From Asterella californica (taxonomy: Eukaryota > Streptophyta > Marchantiopsida > Marchantiales > Aytoniaceae), in NCBI GenBank assembly GCA_036924285.1, contig JAYKYS010000005.1, forward strand, positions 26,014,001-26,078,000: DNA of 64,000 nt. The letters are read 5' to 3'. The translations under genes and the position numbers were made by a program. The notes under the pieces are model-generated. The model ran no database searches. It was not told the origin of the DNA and was given only the letters and a program-made list of their open reading frames with translations. Shown here in pieces: positions 48,128-60,998 of this stretch (its first letter is position 1; every line of letters begins with the position of its first letter).

Positions 48128-51100
48128 TGGGTCCAGGCTCCCGAATGGTGATCTAACCCGCTGTCTCGTTCCCTGATCTTGTCATAGTCCTTGGATTGTT
48201 CACAAGTCTAGACGTCCAAGTCTGGACTAGAACGCGTCTTGGTATTAGTCCAGCCTTCACTTCATGCCCCTAGAGTCCGTCCAATGAAGGACGAGTCACC
48301 TTAGGGTCGGATGACTCGTCCTGGTCCATCCAGGCATCGAGCCTCCCTCACATATACTTCAGGAGATCGGTGACCCCGCCCTCCTTTTTGGTCCTTGAAA
48401 ATTATATCACAACTCGAGCACGAGATCGACCATAATTCTCAGCTCAGAGGTCAGTTTGACGAGTTTTACATATCACTAAAAAGCTCTCGACGAGATCTTT
48501 TTTCATTTACGCACCTCGAGATCTTACGTGGAGCTCCTTCTATGACCCAAAACGTCTCTGGAGCTCCAACACTTAGCAGTTTTCAAAAAACATGTGGTCT
48601 AGACGTAGACTCGAACCCTGTGGTTCGGACCAGCGTCCTAACCATAGTCCGTCTACGTCGGACCCGCGTCTTGATCTCACGTCTCGGACTCATGTCTCAA
48701 AACTATATTTCGGTCTGTTTCCAGACTTGCCTCCTTAGGTCAACGTTCGTCTGGGATCGTCTTGGGTAGGCCTTTATGTCCTAACTTAATGTTCCAACTT
48801 TGGTTCAGAGAACCACTTAGGGTTTATCTGATCTCGACTTACCGGGCTAGTCATTAACTCCAACTCGCAACGTTCACAACCTAACGCAAGTTCACTAAGA
48901 TTTTATTGTTCGTGTTGTCGTGACGAGAGTCTTTCTTGGGGAGGACGTACCTCCTGATTGTGATTGATCAAGTGAACGATCAAAAAGAAAAAAGATTATT
49001 GCAGGCGATGAGAACTCAAACTTTTGTCTCTTGCGTCTATCAAATACAAATCAAACACTCAGATACACACATATAGGTCTTTTTCAATACTCAATAAATT
49101 TTATTTCAGTATCGACTCTATCATCAAAGTCTTCAATTGTCAAAAACTCTCCTCTCGCAATCTCTCCTCTGCTCTCAATTCTGCTCCATGTTCATCAAAT
49201 TCACCTCCAAACAATCTAATAGATAAATTCAAGCTCCTTAACTCTTAATCTTCTCTTTGCGGTCACCTTCCAACTGAAAAATGTTCAGATTATAGATCCT
49301 CTCAGTCTTTGGCTCCTCTTGCGCGTCTCGACGGCTTCCTCTTGAGCAAAAGCTAGAATATCCCTTTTCACGTAAGGTCGATTGTTCTCTTCAAAAAACG
49401 CCTAACACCAATGCTAAGCTAGAGTCATTATATTATTAACGTAATAATCAAGCAAGCCCCTTTCTAAGCTAACCCCTTGTTAAAAATGAAAGTTTTCTAG
49501 CTCTCGATGCCATCTTGATGTCACCTTGAATATACTCACAAGCCTCCCATGTAGGCCGAAGTCCTAACACTTATGAGATCACCCAACAGGGCTTACAGCC
49601 CCCTCCATATGTGCACCAGGTATCTCTCATAATATATTCAAGGTGGCATGCGGAGGCTTAGGTCAGGAAGCCCACGATTAAGAAAGATATTAATCTCCCA
49701 TCCTTAGATATGCATGACGTGGCTGCATACCCAACATAGACTCTTTTCCAAGTGATCAACAAGCCGGGGAAATTGATTCTGAGACCACTTTCTTCCTAGG
49801 TGGATGCCCTATCACTGGGATGGTCTCTATTTTCGTTCAAAAAGGAATACAGTTGATACATATCCTTTAAGGAAAATTTTCTAAAAAGTCTTTACTAGCT
49901 TTTCTTACACTAACTTCTTTGTACAACTCCATTTTTAGTGAATGAGGAGTCAAAACTATAGTACTGACGAACACCTACGCACTCACGTTGTCAGATCATG
50001 AGTTCAAGTCACGAGCCAGAATCGACAAATTTTTCTCTTTCACACTTTTCATCACTTAAGACTTGTATTAACTATTATCTAGAACGTCTTTTCGCGAAAC
50101 TGAAAGTATGAACTCGCTCTTCTCGACAAGCTCTGCATTCTGGAACTTTTCGTCTCTTTCATGATGATATTTCAACCCAAGCTAAGGGGCAGCTTGTCAA
50201 GCATAACCCCAGCTTAGCTCCGGCCCAGCTTGATAAACTAGGGCGCAGCTTCTTGAACAAATACCAGTTGAGCGTCTTCTAAAGTTCCGTTTCATCATGT
50301 GGAATGTCACGCACTATGACAGCCTTTGCGCCCTATCTTGAGACTAAGGGTCGCGACATTCATCCCCACTTTGGAGGTTGATGCCCTCATCAACAATGAT
50401 CCTTAAGTTAGCGGCTAGTTCAAAATGGGTAGTCAACCCCTTGACGTCAGAATCGCGTTTTGGTAGCTAACCCGCAATTCTCTTCTTGGCTTGAGTCTTA
50501 AATTGTCGCTAGAACATTTAAAAAATTCCAACTAGTCTCGGGAAAGCCTAACTTTTTTTACCATTCCTAAATAAAACTAGTTGAAAATTTCTAAACATTC
50601 TACTTAAGACTCTAACTTGCTAACTTTTAAGTATTCACACCTACTTAGGAGATCCTCCGAAACTCACTTTTTGATCGCAACATGATTTGACTTAGATGCG
50701 CAACTAAGTTTACTTTGCAGTTAGAAAACCGTAAAGCAAGATCACCCCAAGCCCCAAGACAAATATAAAAGTTCTTACTTGCTTTGCCAACGCTACGATA
50801 AACCTAAGTCTTGATTTATATGCTTATCCAAACTAGCTCGCTTCCTTTGAGTGTGCTTCGTTCCTCTTCTTAACAACATCCTAGGCATCTGATCTGAACG
50901 AGTCATAGCCATGCACTACCAATACACTTAGTCAATTTCAAGAAACAAATTCTTTATTTTCATAAAATACAAAGTAAAGCTACAAAGTCCATCGGCCCAA
51001 ATCGCCTCAAGTTGCTACTCGTCGTTCTTTCAATCTTCTCTGGAGGAGATGTCCTCATCTTGCTGATGCCCTTGTTGTCCTTGTCGCTGTTTGAAGAGGT

Positions 51101-52638
51101 TCAATACGTCGCTTGCATGTGATAAATCTTCCTCTAGCACCCAAGTTGCTTCCTTCAAATGGTATCCATGCCATTTGATCAAGTACTCCATCTGGTTGGA
51201 TTTGCACCGAGATCGCAAAATAATCTCTATCTTGTATTCTGCTTCGCCTTGCACGACATCAAGTTGAGGCCTAAGAACTTGTTTGCGCTCTGACCACAAA
51301 TCATCCTTGAAGTATTTCTTTAATAAAGAAATATGAAAAGTCGGATGCAACTGTCACTCGAGAGGAAGGTCTAGCGTATAGACATCTTCTTGCGGATTCT
51401 TGACAATGACAAAAGGTCTCCGAAACTTTGATGAGAACTTAGCCGAAATTCTTTCTGAAATGGTGAAGTTCTTTGTAGTCAGCCATACTTCTTCGCCCGC
51501 TTGAAACTTCACTCGCCGTCGATGTTTATTTACCTGCTTCGTGTAACGTTGTTGTGCTTTCTCTAGGTTCTTCTTCACTTGTTCCTCGCGCCGTCGCATT
51601 TCCGTCATCAACTCTTCAGCTGCTGTTTGTCGTGTTCTTGGTCGTACTGATGTAGAACTCCCTTCTGGCTCACGTCCGTAAGTCAGCAAGAAAGGTGATT
51701 CGTCGGTTACTGAATGCTTCGTGAATTGTAGCAATACTCCGCAAGATTCAGCCACTCCGCTCAATCACTTTGGTCCGTGCTCAAATAATTCCTCAAGTAT
51801 TGATTCAGAACCAAGTTAACTCGTTCTCATTTGTCCTAGGCTCCCGAACGGTGGTTTAACTCGCCGTCTCGCTCTCTAGTCTTGCCCCAGTCCTTGGATT
51901 GTTTCTAAGTCCATACGTCCAAGTCTAGACTAGAACGTGCAATAGTACTAGTCCAACCATCACCTGATGCCCAGAGTCCGTCCATCGAATCTTAGGGTCG
52001 GATGACTCGTCTTGATCCATCCAAGCATCAAGCCTCTCTCATATATACTTCTAGGGATCGGCGGCCCCGTCCTCCTCTTTAGTCCCTGAAAATTATATCA
52101 CAACCTGAGCATGGGATCGATCATAATTCAGAGGTCAGTTCGAGGAGTTCTTCATATCACTGGAAAGCTCTTGCCGAGGCCTTTCTAATGATATCTTACG
52201 CGCCTCAAGATCTTACGTGGAGCTCCTTCCACGACCCAAAACGTCACTAGAGCTCCAACACTTAGCAATTTTTCCAAAAATCTATGGTCCAGACCCATAC
52301 TTGAACCCTGTGGTTTGGACCAGCGTCCGAACCACAATCCGTGTGCACCGAATCCACGTCTCGATCTTGCATTTCAGACCTATGTCTTAGAACTATGTTT
52401 CTTTCCGTTTCTAAACTTGCCCCCTTAGGTCAGCATTCGTCTTGGATCGTCTTGGGATAGGTCTTTATGTCCTAACCCAATGTTCCAACCTTGGTTCAGA
52501 GAACCACTTAGGGTTCATCTGATATGGACTTCCCAACCAAGCCGTTAAGTCTTACTCGCAACGTTCACAACCTAGTGCAAGTTCACTAGGGTTCTATTTT
52601 TCACGTCTGCGTTCGATCTTGAGACTGAGGATCGCGAC
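48128..52638 (-). mobile_element. Internally deleted gypsy chromovirus with LTR-like flanks
   Basis: Two direct repeats of about 0.8 kb, 48128-48930 and 51832-52610, begin with the same phrase (GGCTCCCGAA) and share long blocks (GTCCTTGGATTGTT, GGTCGGATGACTCGTC, GTGGAGCTCCTTCNACGACCCAAAACG). On the minus strand a TGTCGCGA start occurs at 52638, and again at about 50368 just after a purine tract AAAGTGGGGATGAA, as expected for 5' and 3' LTR starts. Between them only the end of integrase and a chromodomain remain (51764-51030), so gag and most of pol are deleted. The stretch 48930-50330 in the 3' LTR copy has no counterpart in the other and may be a further insertion. Confidence 0.65.
51030..51764 (-). 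pseudogene. Integrase C terminus and chromodomain of a gypsy chromovirus
   Basis: Frame 51764-51354 gives the end of integrase (FLLTYGREPEGSSTS, EKAQQRYTKQVNKHRRRVKFQAGEEVWL, a GPY/F-like FSSKFRRPFVIVKNPQEDVYTLDLP). After one in-frame TGA (51356-51354) the same frame continues to 51030 with HPTFHISLLKKY and a chromodomain core YLIKWHGYHLKEATWVLEEDL. Chromodomains steer chromovirus integration toward particular chromatin. The single stop fits CpG decay of a CGA codon. Confidence 0.85.
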
Positions 52639-54640
52639 ATATGTCATTCCTTGATGATGTGCCGATCAAAAGATGTGTTGAGGAGGAGAAGAATCAGATA
52701 ATGGATCAAAGGGGGTGCTGTAAGCTTGTTGCAGACCACATAGCTGACTATGATAAGATATTAAGTCGGTTGGAGGAGGTTCATTTGACTTTATCAGGAG
52801 CAAAGTCTATGTTTGGAGAATTGGAGGTGTTAATTGTTGGACACCTATGTGGGTTTAATGATCGGAAGCTTCGTCTAAACAAGGTTGATGTCATTTGAAG
52901 GATGGAGGAGACATGTGGATCAATTATTGAGGTGAGAAGATCTCTAAATGCATGTGTGTTTTATCATATATGGATTCCACACTATGCACATGTAACAGAT
53001 CCATTGTACAAGTTGCTAAAGAAGGGGCAAAGATTTCAATGGCAAGAGGAGCAAAGCAAGTCTTCCTCATCAACTCTACGGAAGATAACATATGAGTTGT
53101 GCATCTCTGTCCTTACTATTGATACTAGTCTTATTGGCATTGGATGGGTTGTAGGACAAGATGATGAGGATAGATATGTGGTGTGTTTTGGTGCTAAGGT
53201 ATTAAGTTCACACTAGAGAGACTACCTTCATGTCAAGAGAGAGCTATGGGGAGTAGTTACTGCATGAAAAGTGACAAGGAATACTTGATAGGAGCACATG
53301 TGGTTGTAGAGATAAATTATTTACTTCTCTTGGGGATGATCACTAGCTGTACAACTCCAGATATTGCTATGTTGAGGTAGATAGCATATATCAAATCTTT
53401 GAATCTAGAGTTTAGACATATTTTAGGAAAAGACAATCCTTTTGACGGATATGTTGTCAAGAGCTAGATATTACAATGAGAAGAAAATGATGGATGACCA
53501 AGAGGATGTGAGAACAGAGTTCTATTCTAGTGCTCTTGCTAGAAAGAATAGAAGTTGTTTTGCAACTCCATTGGAGTTATTCGAGGAAACTATGTACGAT
53601 GGAGAGAGGTTGGATCTTGGATGCTATTTGAGTTCATTGGAAAGACAAGAAGACTGGTCTGATTTAGATTTCAAGAGGAACCATAGAATAGCTTATGATT
53701 ATTTTTACATGAATGACATCTATGGAAACGCCTTAAGTTACAAGGAGGTATATGATATGTGATCTAGAACTACAACCGAAGTTGATTAAGGAGTTCCATG
53801 AGAATCTATGGGCTGGTCATAGAGGAGTTTGGGCTACATTTACCAAGATGAAGGAGAAGTATTGGTGGAAGGATATGTATAAGCATGTAGTACAATTTGT
53901 TTTATCGTATATACGTTGCCAGATGTATTCCAATATACGTCATCCTGATGGGTTACATCCTACGTATCCTTTAGTCATTCATTACAAATGGGTAGTTGAT
54001 CTTGTAACTATGTCATTTGGACTTGGACAAATGAGATATCTAGTCTTGGCTAGAGAAGATCTATCTAATCAAGTTGAAGGTCGTGCTCTGAGGACGAAGA
54101 TAACTGCTAGTGCTTGTCATTTTCTACTTAAATATGTTATTTTAGATATGGATGTGTGAGAAAGATCATTGTAGATAGAGGTGAGCTGGACTCACAAGAA
54201 GCATTTGAGTTCTTCAAGCGATTAGGAATCAAGTTGACGTTAACCACTACTAAATCCTGAAGAGAATGACAAGAGCGAACGAGGTCATCCATCAATCATC
54301 ATAGCTTTGGTAAAAGCTCGTAAGGGTAAGATCTGTGAATGACTTAGATTACTATCATTTGCTTTATGGGCAGATCGTACAACTCATAGTACCATTACAT
54401 GTTACATGTTACATGCCAGCAAAGTTGATACTAAGATAAAAACTTGTGATGTTGATTGAGGAGGTTGTGCCGACTTGGAATGTTTTGTCATGAGAAGATG
54501 GTAGAAGTACGGAAGATCTTTTTGCATTAAGGATCCAGCAGTTAGAAAGAAGACCTGAGGATGTTGTCAAAGTTATGGAAAGGTTAAAGACTGCTAGAGA
54601 GAGAAACAAAGACAGATAAGATGGAGATGTGTAGGTTTAG
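52639..54640 (+). pseudogene. Reverse transcriptase (catalytic half), RNase H and integrase of a gypsy element, decayed
   Basis: Starts with MSFLDDVPIKR, the catalytic FLDD block, then LSRLEEVHLTLSGAKSMFGELEVLIVGHLCG, a thumb region HIWIPHYAHVTDPLYKLLKKGQRFQW, and an RNase H core (LTIDTSLIGIGWVV). From 53752 an integrase follows: finger-like GHRGVWATFTKMKEKYWWKDMYKHV, DDE-type blocks WVVDLVTMSFGLGQMRYLVLAREDL and a later DRGELDSQEAFEFFKRLGI. Many stops and frame slips occur (for example at 52898, 53215 and 54157). It ends at a polypurine tract AGAGGGGGTGGA before the LTR at 54651. Confidence 0.85.
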
Positions 54641-54650
54641 AGGGGGTGGA

Positions 54651-55945
54651 TGTCGCACTACTTGGCGACTACATGTTACACTTCTACTCCAACACTTGAA
54701 TTTAGTAGTTCTATAAGTTAACTAAATATTACTTCTAGTCCTTTATGCATATGTTTGACACTTTTGCATATGGTGTTAACACTATTATGTTATATATTTT
54801 GAGTCATAATAGGTTGATAGTATGTTATTTATCTCGTTCAATCACTCGTACATTTGTGCAAGTGATTTCATACTTATCTATGTTTTTCAAAGTACATAAC
54901 TCTAGGTTTACCATGTGGGTAGAGTTGAAGCTCATGGGTTGTGCTTACATGCTACTCATGCATGCTTTCTAGCTTGTTTAAGTTATCTTTTTGAGTTACA
55001 TGTCACTTTACATGTCTTCGTAAGAAGTTTTAAGGTTAAGTTGACACTTTAGAGGCTTGACAGGTAACCTATGTGTGAAGTTAAGTTTCCACGTGGATTA
55101 GGACACAAAAGGACAAAGAATTGAAGCTATGAACTCCCATTGGTCAATTTTTATCTTTTGTGAAAATCTGAACTTAGAAGTAGAGGTCTTAGGGGCAGTT
55201 CGAGCTTTTGATAAGGGAATTCGAAGATCTGAGGGCATAGGGTGAGAGAGCTCGTCGTGTCAGTCACTGTCAGTGCAAATTTCGATCAATTAGGAGCAAT
55301 AAAGAGAGAGTTATGTCAATTTGAAGTTCAAATTGAGCTAAAATTACATTATAATTGTTGATTTTGATGTGTCATTTGTAGCAGAATAGAGATAATCGCT
55401 TCAAACCTTCGCGGTTGCGTTAAGTGTCAGTAGGGTTACGACTATCAAAAAAGTTTCATGTCATTTGAGTGAGTGAATAAATCAGGGTGATCGTTGAAGC
55501 AGAGGGGTCTAAAAAGCTCTCAATCTAGAGTATCAACTTCCAAGCTCACGATCTGGAGAACAGTGTACAACCAGCAAGTCAAATTTCTCATAGTTGTTCA
55601 ACATATTGTAGACTACAAATCGATCCAATTTTCAGTTCTAGGTCAAAGTAACCATCTAGGTGCCAAAAATTGCTGTAATTTCTTTAGTAAGAACATTTTT
55701 GCTCAATGCTCAGAGGTCAACATGTAAGAAAACTTTTGAAGTCTAAACCATCATATGTTTCTTATTCTTGAGTGTTAAAGTTCACCGTCTAACCTTAGTA
55801 CTACTTGTTAGACCTGATTTTTGCTTTCTAAGCATACTAGAGGACCCAACATACATGTGTTAGTGCTTATAGTGACAAGTTATAATTTGAAACCTATCCA
55901 GTCAGAAGCCAGTGCTTTCCTAGGTAGACGTATCACACTCCGACA
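54651..55945 (+). repeat. LTR of the decayed plus-strand gypsy element (about 1295 bp)
   Basis: Begins TGTCGCACTAC directly after a polypurine tract and ends CTCCGACA. It is an inverted homologue of the LTR at 46734-48049. It is followed by ATCGATCTGGTG, reminiscent of the sequence just inside the other LTR, so it may also once have served as a 5' LTR of a neighbouring copy. Positions 55946-56105 hold a short open frame without recognised similarity. Confidence 0.65.
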
Positions 55946-56105
55946 TCGATCTGGTGTAAATCACCTTGATGCCGTTGGTACCAATAGTGATAATCTCATT
56001 TCTGATTGGGGTGGCCGTCGTCAGCAACAAGATGCTAGCCGTGTTGTGAAGAAACCTCGTGTCGATGTGGTTGATCAAAGCAATCAGCTTACTTTTGCTC
56101 TTGCT

Positions 56106-59100
56106 TGTTGATATTGTCCCAAGCTCTAGTAGATCACCGGCTAACATTAGTCAGAGTGGTTACAATTGTTACAGTTAGTTAGAGGACTAACCACTATTAG
56201 GTTTCTCTTGTACTCACCCTCACTATATATACATGGAGAGGCAAAACCTCTCTCATCTCATTCCTATTTTACCTCCTTGTCTACTCGCTCTTTCTTCTTG
56301 AAGTTTCCTCGAAGTATCGATCTTCCTATATGATATTAGAGCAGTAGAGAGCGTGTGTTCCTTGCCGAGCAAGATGGAGTTTGTGCATTGAGAAGTACAC
56401 GAGAGAGCATTGTGCCTGATGTCGAACACTATCCTGTTGATGCGTTCGAGTGAGACAAACCGGTTCTTTCGTCATCAGAAACTTTGAACGTGATTTCCAA
56501 GATGTAGATGATCTTTTCTCGCTGATATCTATCGACCAGTCTCATAGAGGTTGTCTTGTTCAGAAGGTGTGAATTGTGTAGTCAGCCAAGTTTCAGTCGA
56601 TTTGGAAGTCTCCAGCGGTAGATTTTCAATTAGATCTTGAAGAAAATCTAATTAGGTCTGATGAGGGTGAGACCGCCCCTAGCACTTTGAAAAATTTGCA
56701 AAATTTCAAGATATCGCAAGCTCATTTCTGATCTCATTTGGTTCAGTTTCGACTTTTCTTGGTGTGTTCTGTCGACATTTTCTTCGTGTTTTGTACACTT
56801 ACAGTTCGCGAACAGGTTCTTTCTTCATTCTCGCTGCAGGAGGAGTTCGCAAAGTTACCTTGTTGTGACTTGTGACAATTTTTGATCGCGCGGTGTGGAT
56901 AGACGAGTTTCGTGGAGGTTTTGTGAGATTTCTCGCATACAGAATAGAGCAATTTCTACATTGCAGCTATGGCGGAGTCCATGTCTTTGATCACTGGAGA
57001 GAAGCTCGACAAGAACAACTACTAAGTGTGGAAGTTCTGGATGATGATCTTCCTGTAGAGACAAGATCTATGAGATCTTATCACCGAGGAGGAGAAAGCG
57101 CATGATCTACTCGTTTCCGACTGAAATTCAAGGAGTAGAAGAAGCGATCGTATCAGCGATTTATTACATCGCATTGACAGTCTCAGCATCGATGATCGAT
57201 TACATTCAGGACTGTAATACGTCCAAGAAAGCTTAGGATGCACTCGCGCGTCTATTTCAATCCAGAACAGAGGCGCGGAAGCTGCAATTGTTGCAGCAGT
57301 TCAATACTGTGAAGAAGGTGCCGATGTGCATTAACGATTACGTCAACCATGTCAAGCATCTCGTAGATTAGTTATCTTCTGTCAAAGTCGAGATTGATAT
57401 CACTGTCTTGATCGGGACCATATTGCAGAAACTGCATGCAGAGTACAAACAATTCATAACATCAATTTCGACCAAAGAACCCCTCCCGCAGTTTGATGAC
57501 CTTGTTCCTATGATGTTAAGAGAGGAGGTGCGTCTATTGGGGAGTTCTACTTCAACGGATCAACAAGAATATATCTATTTTGCATGTTCTAGAGGATTTC
57601 GAGATAGAGATCGTGATAAAGGTGCCGGACGTGGACGGATCACGGACAGCAACAGCAAAACCAGCAGAACCAGGGAACCAACAACAATTTGGTTCTTCCA
57701 ACAACCAGAGACGTGCGCTTGCTTTCTGCAACTACTGCAAGAAGCAAGACCACAATGTGAATCAGTGCTATAAGCGACAAAACAATCAAAGGCAGCAATA
57801 CGACAACAACCTCCAGCAAGATAACAGCAACCATCAAGACTATGCAGTCATTGAGCAAGTCTATTCCGAGCAGTTGCTGATTACAATGCATCAGAGTTAT
57901 GCGGCTTTCGAACCACAGATTGACTGGATGATCGACTCCGGTGCCATCAGTCACATGACATCTCATCGAGATGTCATTCAGTTCACTCGAGCATATGGAG
58001 ACTCCTCAGTTCATGGTGACATGAAATGACATTTAGCAAAAATAACATTCCACTTGACATTCGTGCTTCGACGTTTACTGATATACGGAATGTCTTACAT
58101 GTACCCACGTTGACTAGAAACCTACTATCTGTAGGACCGTTGATAGAGCATGATATGCAAGTGCGCTTCAGTAAAGATAGATGCTTTATTGAAGATTCGA
58201 GTAGCACTATCATAGCTCGAGGTAGCAAGAGTTATAAGTTGTCATGTATGGACAGAGTGGTCCAATAGTATCTGATATTGACACCTAGCACAAGCAAATT
58301 GAGCACATGAACTTTCAGAGGCTGAAAAGCTTTCAGAGTTCTGATCTGGTTACAAATCTGTCCAAATTCGAATCAAATGAGCCTACTGGAGTCTGTGTAG
58401 CATGTCAGTTCGCTAAGCAAACTAGACAACCCTTTAAGGGATCAGGTAGCAGAGCGAACAAGCTTCTAGAGCTTGTTCACACTGATGTATGGACTGCTTC
58501 TCAGCCAAGTATCACCAGTTTCTAGTACTTTGTGTCGTTTGTGATGATCATTCTCGTTATACTTGGATCTATTTGTTGAGAAACAAGTCCTCTGCCGAAG
58601 TACTGTCATCATTCTAGACTTTCTGCAAGTTGGTGAAGAAATAGTCTGAAGCAGTTATCCTTTGTCTGAGATCTAATGGAGGAGATGAGTTTCTTTCTGG
58701 AGAGTTTGATGCATATTTACGTTAGCACGGCATTCGACACCAGAAGACCTGCAATTACAATCTGCAGCAGAACGGAGTTGCGGAGCGCAAGAATCGACAC
58801 ATAGCAAAAGCTGCTCGTGCGATGTTGAATGAGAAGACCATGCCTAGACCTTACTAGACAGAAGCTGTTTCATGTGCGGTGTATTTGATGAACTAGACGC
58901 TTACAACGGCAGTCCACAATCAGAAATTGATGGAGGTCTTCACAGACAGTAAGCTTGATTACTCTTTCCTTAAAGTTTTCATATGTATCTGTTATGTGCA
59001 CATATTTGATGAGAGACTTAAGAAACTAAATCCGAAAGCAGATAGATGTATCTTCCTTGGCTATGTTTCTGATACGAAAAGATATAGATGTTATAATCCT

Positions 59101-60670
59101 TCGTCCAAGTAGTTCTATATCAGTAAAGATGTTGTTTTTGAAGAGCCACAGTCTTGGTTTGCTCATGCACCTGTCGTAGCCATCTCTGTACCTACTGTAG
59201 AACCAAGGAGCTAGTCCACTATAGTACCTCAGAGAAGTATGTTGAGTGGAACATCTCGAGAAGTCATTGATTCCATATCAAAATCAGTTGCACGTAGAGC
59301 TGTTGTTAACGTTGGAGTCCACGCAACACAACCTAGTAGAACTAGTGTAGTTTTTACACAAGATGAGCGTGTATTATTGCAGCGTATGTTTGACTCATCC
59401 AGATATGTGGATCTTCCACATCCATTGGATACTTTGTCCAGATCTTGACGTCTACGTTAGATCAGTTGCAAAGGAAGGTGACTAGTGCACCGATTATCTC
59501 TCGTAGATCTGAGCGGACAAACATCCAATAGGTATATGCATGAAGGTTTTCTTGCTGCACACCATGCATATATGACCAATGTTCTTCAAGAACAAGAACC
59601 GAGTTCACTTGAGGAGGCGATGCACAAAGTTCAATGGATAAGTGCTATGGAAGCTGAACTTGTTGCGCTTCATCACCAACAGACTTGGGAGTTGGTGGAC
59701 TTACTTGAGGATAAGAAAGCGGCTGGTTGCAGGTGGGTCTTCAAGACCAAGCACAACTCGGATGATACCGTGTGTCGTACAAGGTCAGATTGGTAGCTAC
59801 GCACATCAACATGGAGTGGATTTTGAGGAGACCTTTGTTCCAGTTGTGGAGTTGGTGACTATTCGAACCGTAGTTGCAGCTGCTACTCAGAAAGATTGGA
59901 AGATGCACCAGATGGACTTCAGGAACACTTTCCTCAACGACGATCTTGAGGAGGAGGTCTACATGCAGCAACCTCCATGTTATGAGGATCTTAAATTCCC
60001 TTCTCATGTATGTAAGTTACGGAAGGTTCTCTATAGTATGAAACATGCACCAAGAGCATGGTATGCGAAGATCAATTCCTACTTGTTGTCTCTTGGTTTC
60101 CATCTTTGTAGTTCAGACTCTATCTTGTATTCATTAAGAATACAAGATCAAATTGTTGTGATTATCATCTATGTTGATGACTTGATCATTACCGGTAACT
60201 ATGAGGAGCTTATTTCCCATATCAATGATCACTTGAAATCCGAGTTCGAGATGATGGAGTTAGGAGAACTCAAATACTTCTTTGTTGTGGAGTTCATTTG
60301 AGATGAGAATGATGTTTGGCTTGTACATCGACAGTATAATCTCAATATGCTTGAGAGATTTGATATGCTTGACTGCAAACTCATTGCTATGCCATTAGAG
60401 CAAGGGGTAAAGCTAGGAGCAGAGGATGGTGAGTTACTTGATGATTCATGTATATACATACAGATGGTTAGGAGTCTTATCTATCCGATGATCAGACCAG
60501 ACTTGAGCTATGCCGTCGGTCTGATCAGTCAGTTCATGCAGTCATCATGGAGATCACATTTGGGGGCTGTCAAGCGGATCCTTCGCTACGTGCAATTCTC
60601 GATGCAGTACGGAAATCACTATCGATACGGTGGACCATTGTTGTTACATGACTACGCAGATGCTGACTGG
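56106..60670 (+). mobile_element. Decayed Ty1/copia element, truncated at its 3' end
   Basis: A short 5' LTR appears to run from TGTTGATATTGTCC (about 56107) to about 56325, with a TATATATA box near 56224. It is followed by TGATATTAGAGCAG, a mutated form of the iMet primer site TGGTATCAGAGC. Gag and pol follow in the copia order (protease, integrase, reverse transcriptase, RNase H). Many stops reflect C-to-T and G-to-A changes. It breaks off right after the RNase H block YADADWA near 60670; no 3' LTR is found. Confidence 0.8.
56969..60670 (+). pseudogene. Copia gag-pol remnant
   Basis: Gag starts with ATG at 56969 (MAESMSLITGEKLDKNNY, the copia gag opening) and soon hits a stop. Later landmarks: knuckle CNYCKKQDHNVNQC (about 57729-57770), protease WMIDSGAISHMT (57925-57960), integrase phrases CVACQFAKQTRQPFKG (58402-58440) and NGVAERKNRHIAKAARAML (about 58774-58827), reverse transcriptase AGCRWVFKTKH, VDFEETFVPVVELVTIR, MDFRNTFLNDDLEEEVYM and YVDDLIITGN (60172-60201), then RNase H AVGLISQFMQSSWRSHL and YADADWA (about 60651-60671). 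At least ten stops or frame slips interrupt it, so it is inactive. Confidence 0.85.
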
Positions 60671-60998
60671 GCAAGAAGTACGACAAGAGGCGAGATATGG
60701 ACCAACAGGGCAACACGAGGTGAAGGAGGAGACCTCGAGAGAAGACGACCGAGCAGCAGCAATGACTCCTCCTCCCACTCTGATGCAGTAGGAAGAAGAC
60801 AAGAAGAAGGTAGAAGCGCTCGAAGCCAACCTCCGCACCACGGAGAAGCTCGCAGCGAAGTACAAGACGAAAGCAGTCGCTTTTGTCGAGGAGTTAGCGC
60901 AGCTGAGGAAGAGTTGCAAGCACGTCTACAGCAGCGTGACCAAGAGGTTCTGCGGGTCAGAGATAAGATCACCGTCCTCGCAAAGGAGAAGACAACGT
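60671..60998 (+). pseudogene. Coiled-coil reading frame, 5' part, interrupted by LTR-like copy B
   Basis: Past the copia truncation, two overlapping frames encode coiled-coil sequence: first EEDKKKVEALEANLRTTEKL and AVAFVEELAQLRK, then after a frame slip EEELQARLQQRDQEVLRVRDK up to the ACGT at 60995-60998. Removing the inserted element with one ACGT joins this frame to the continuation at 63520. It resembles the coiled-coil N termini of the gypsy gags in this window, so I infer a further gag remnant. A host coiled-coil gene is not excluded. Confidence 0.5.
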
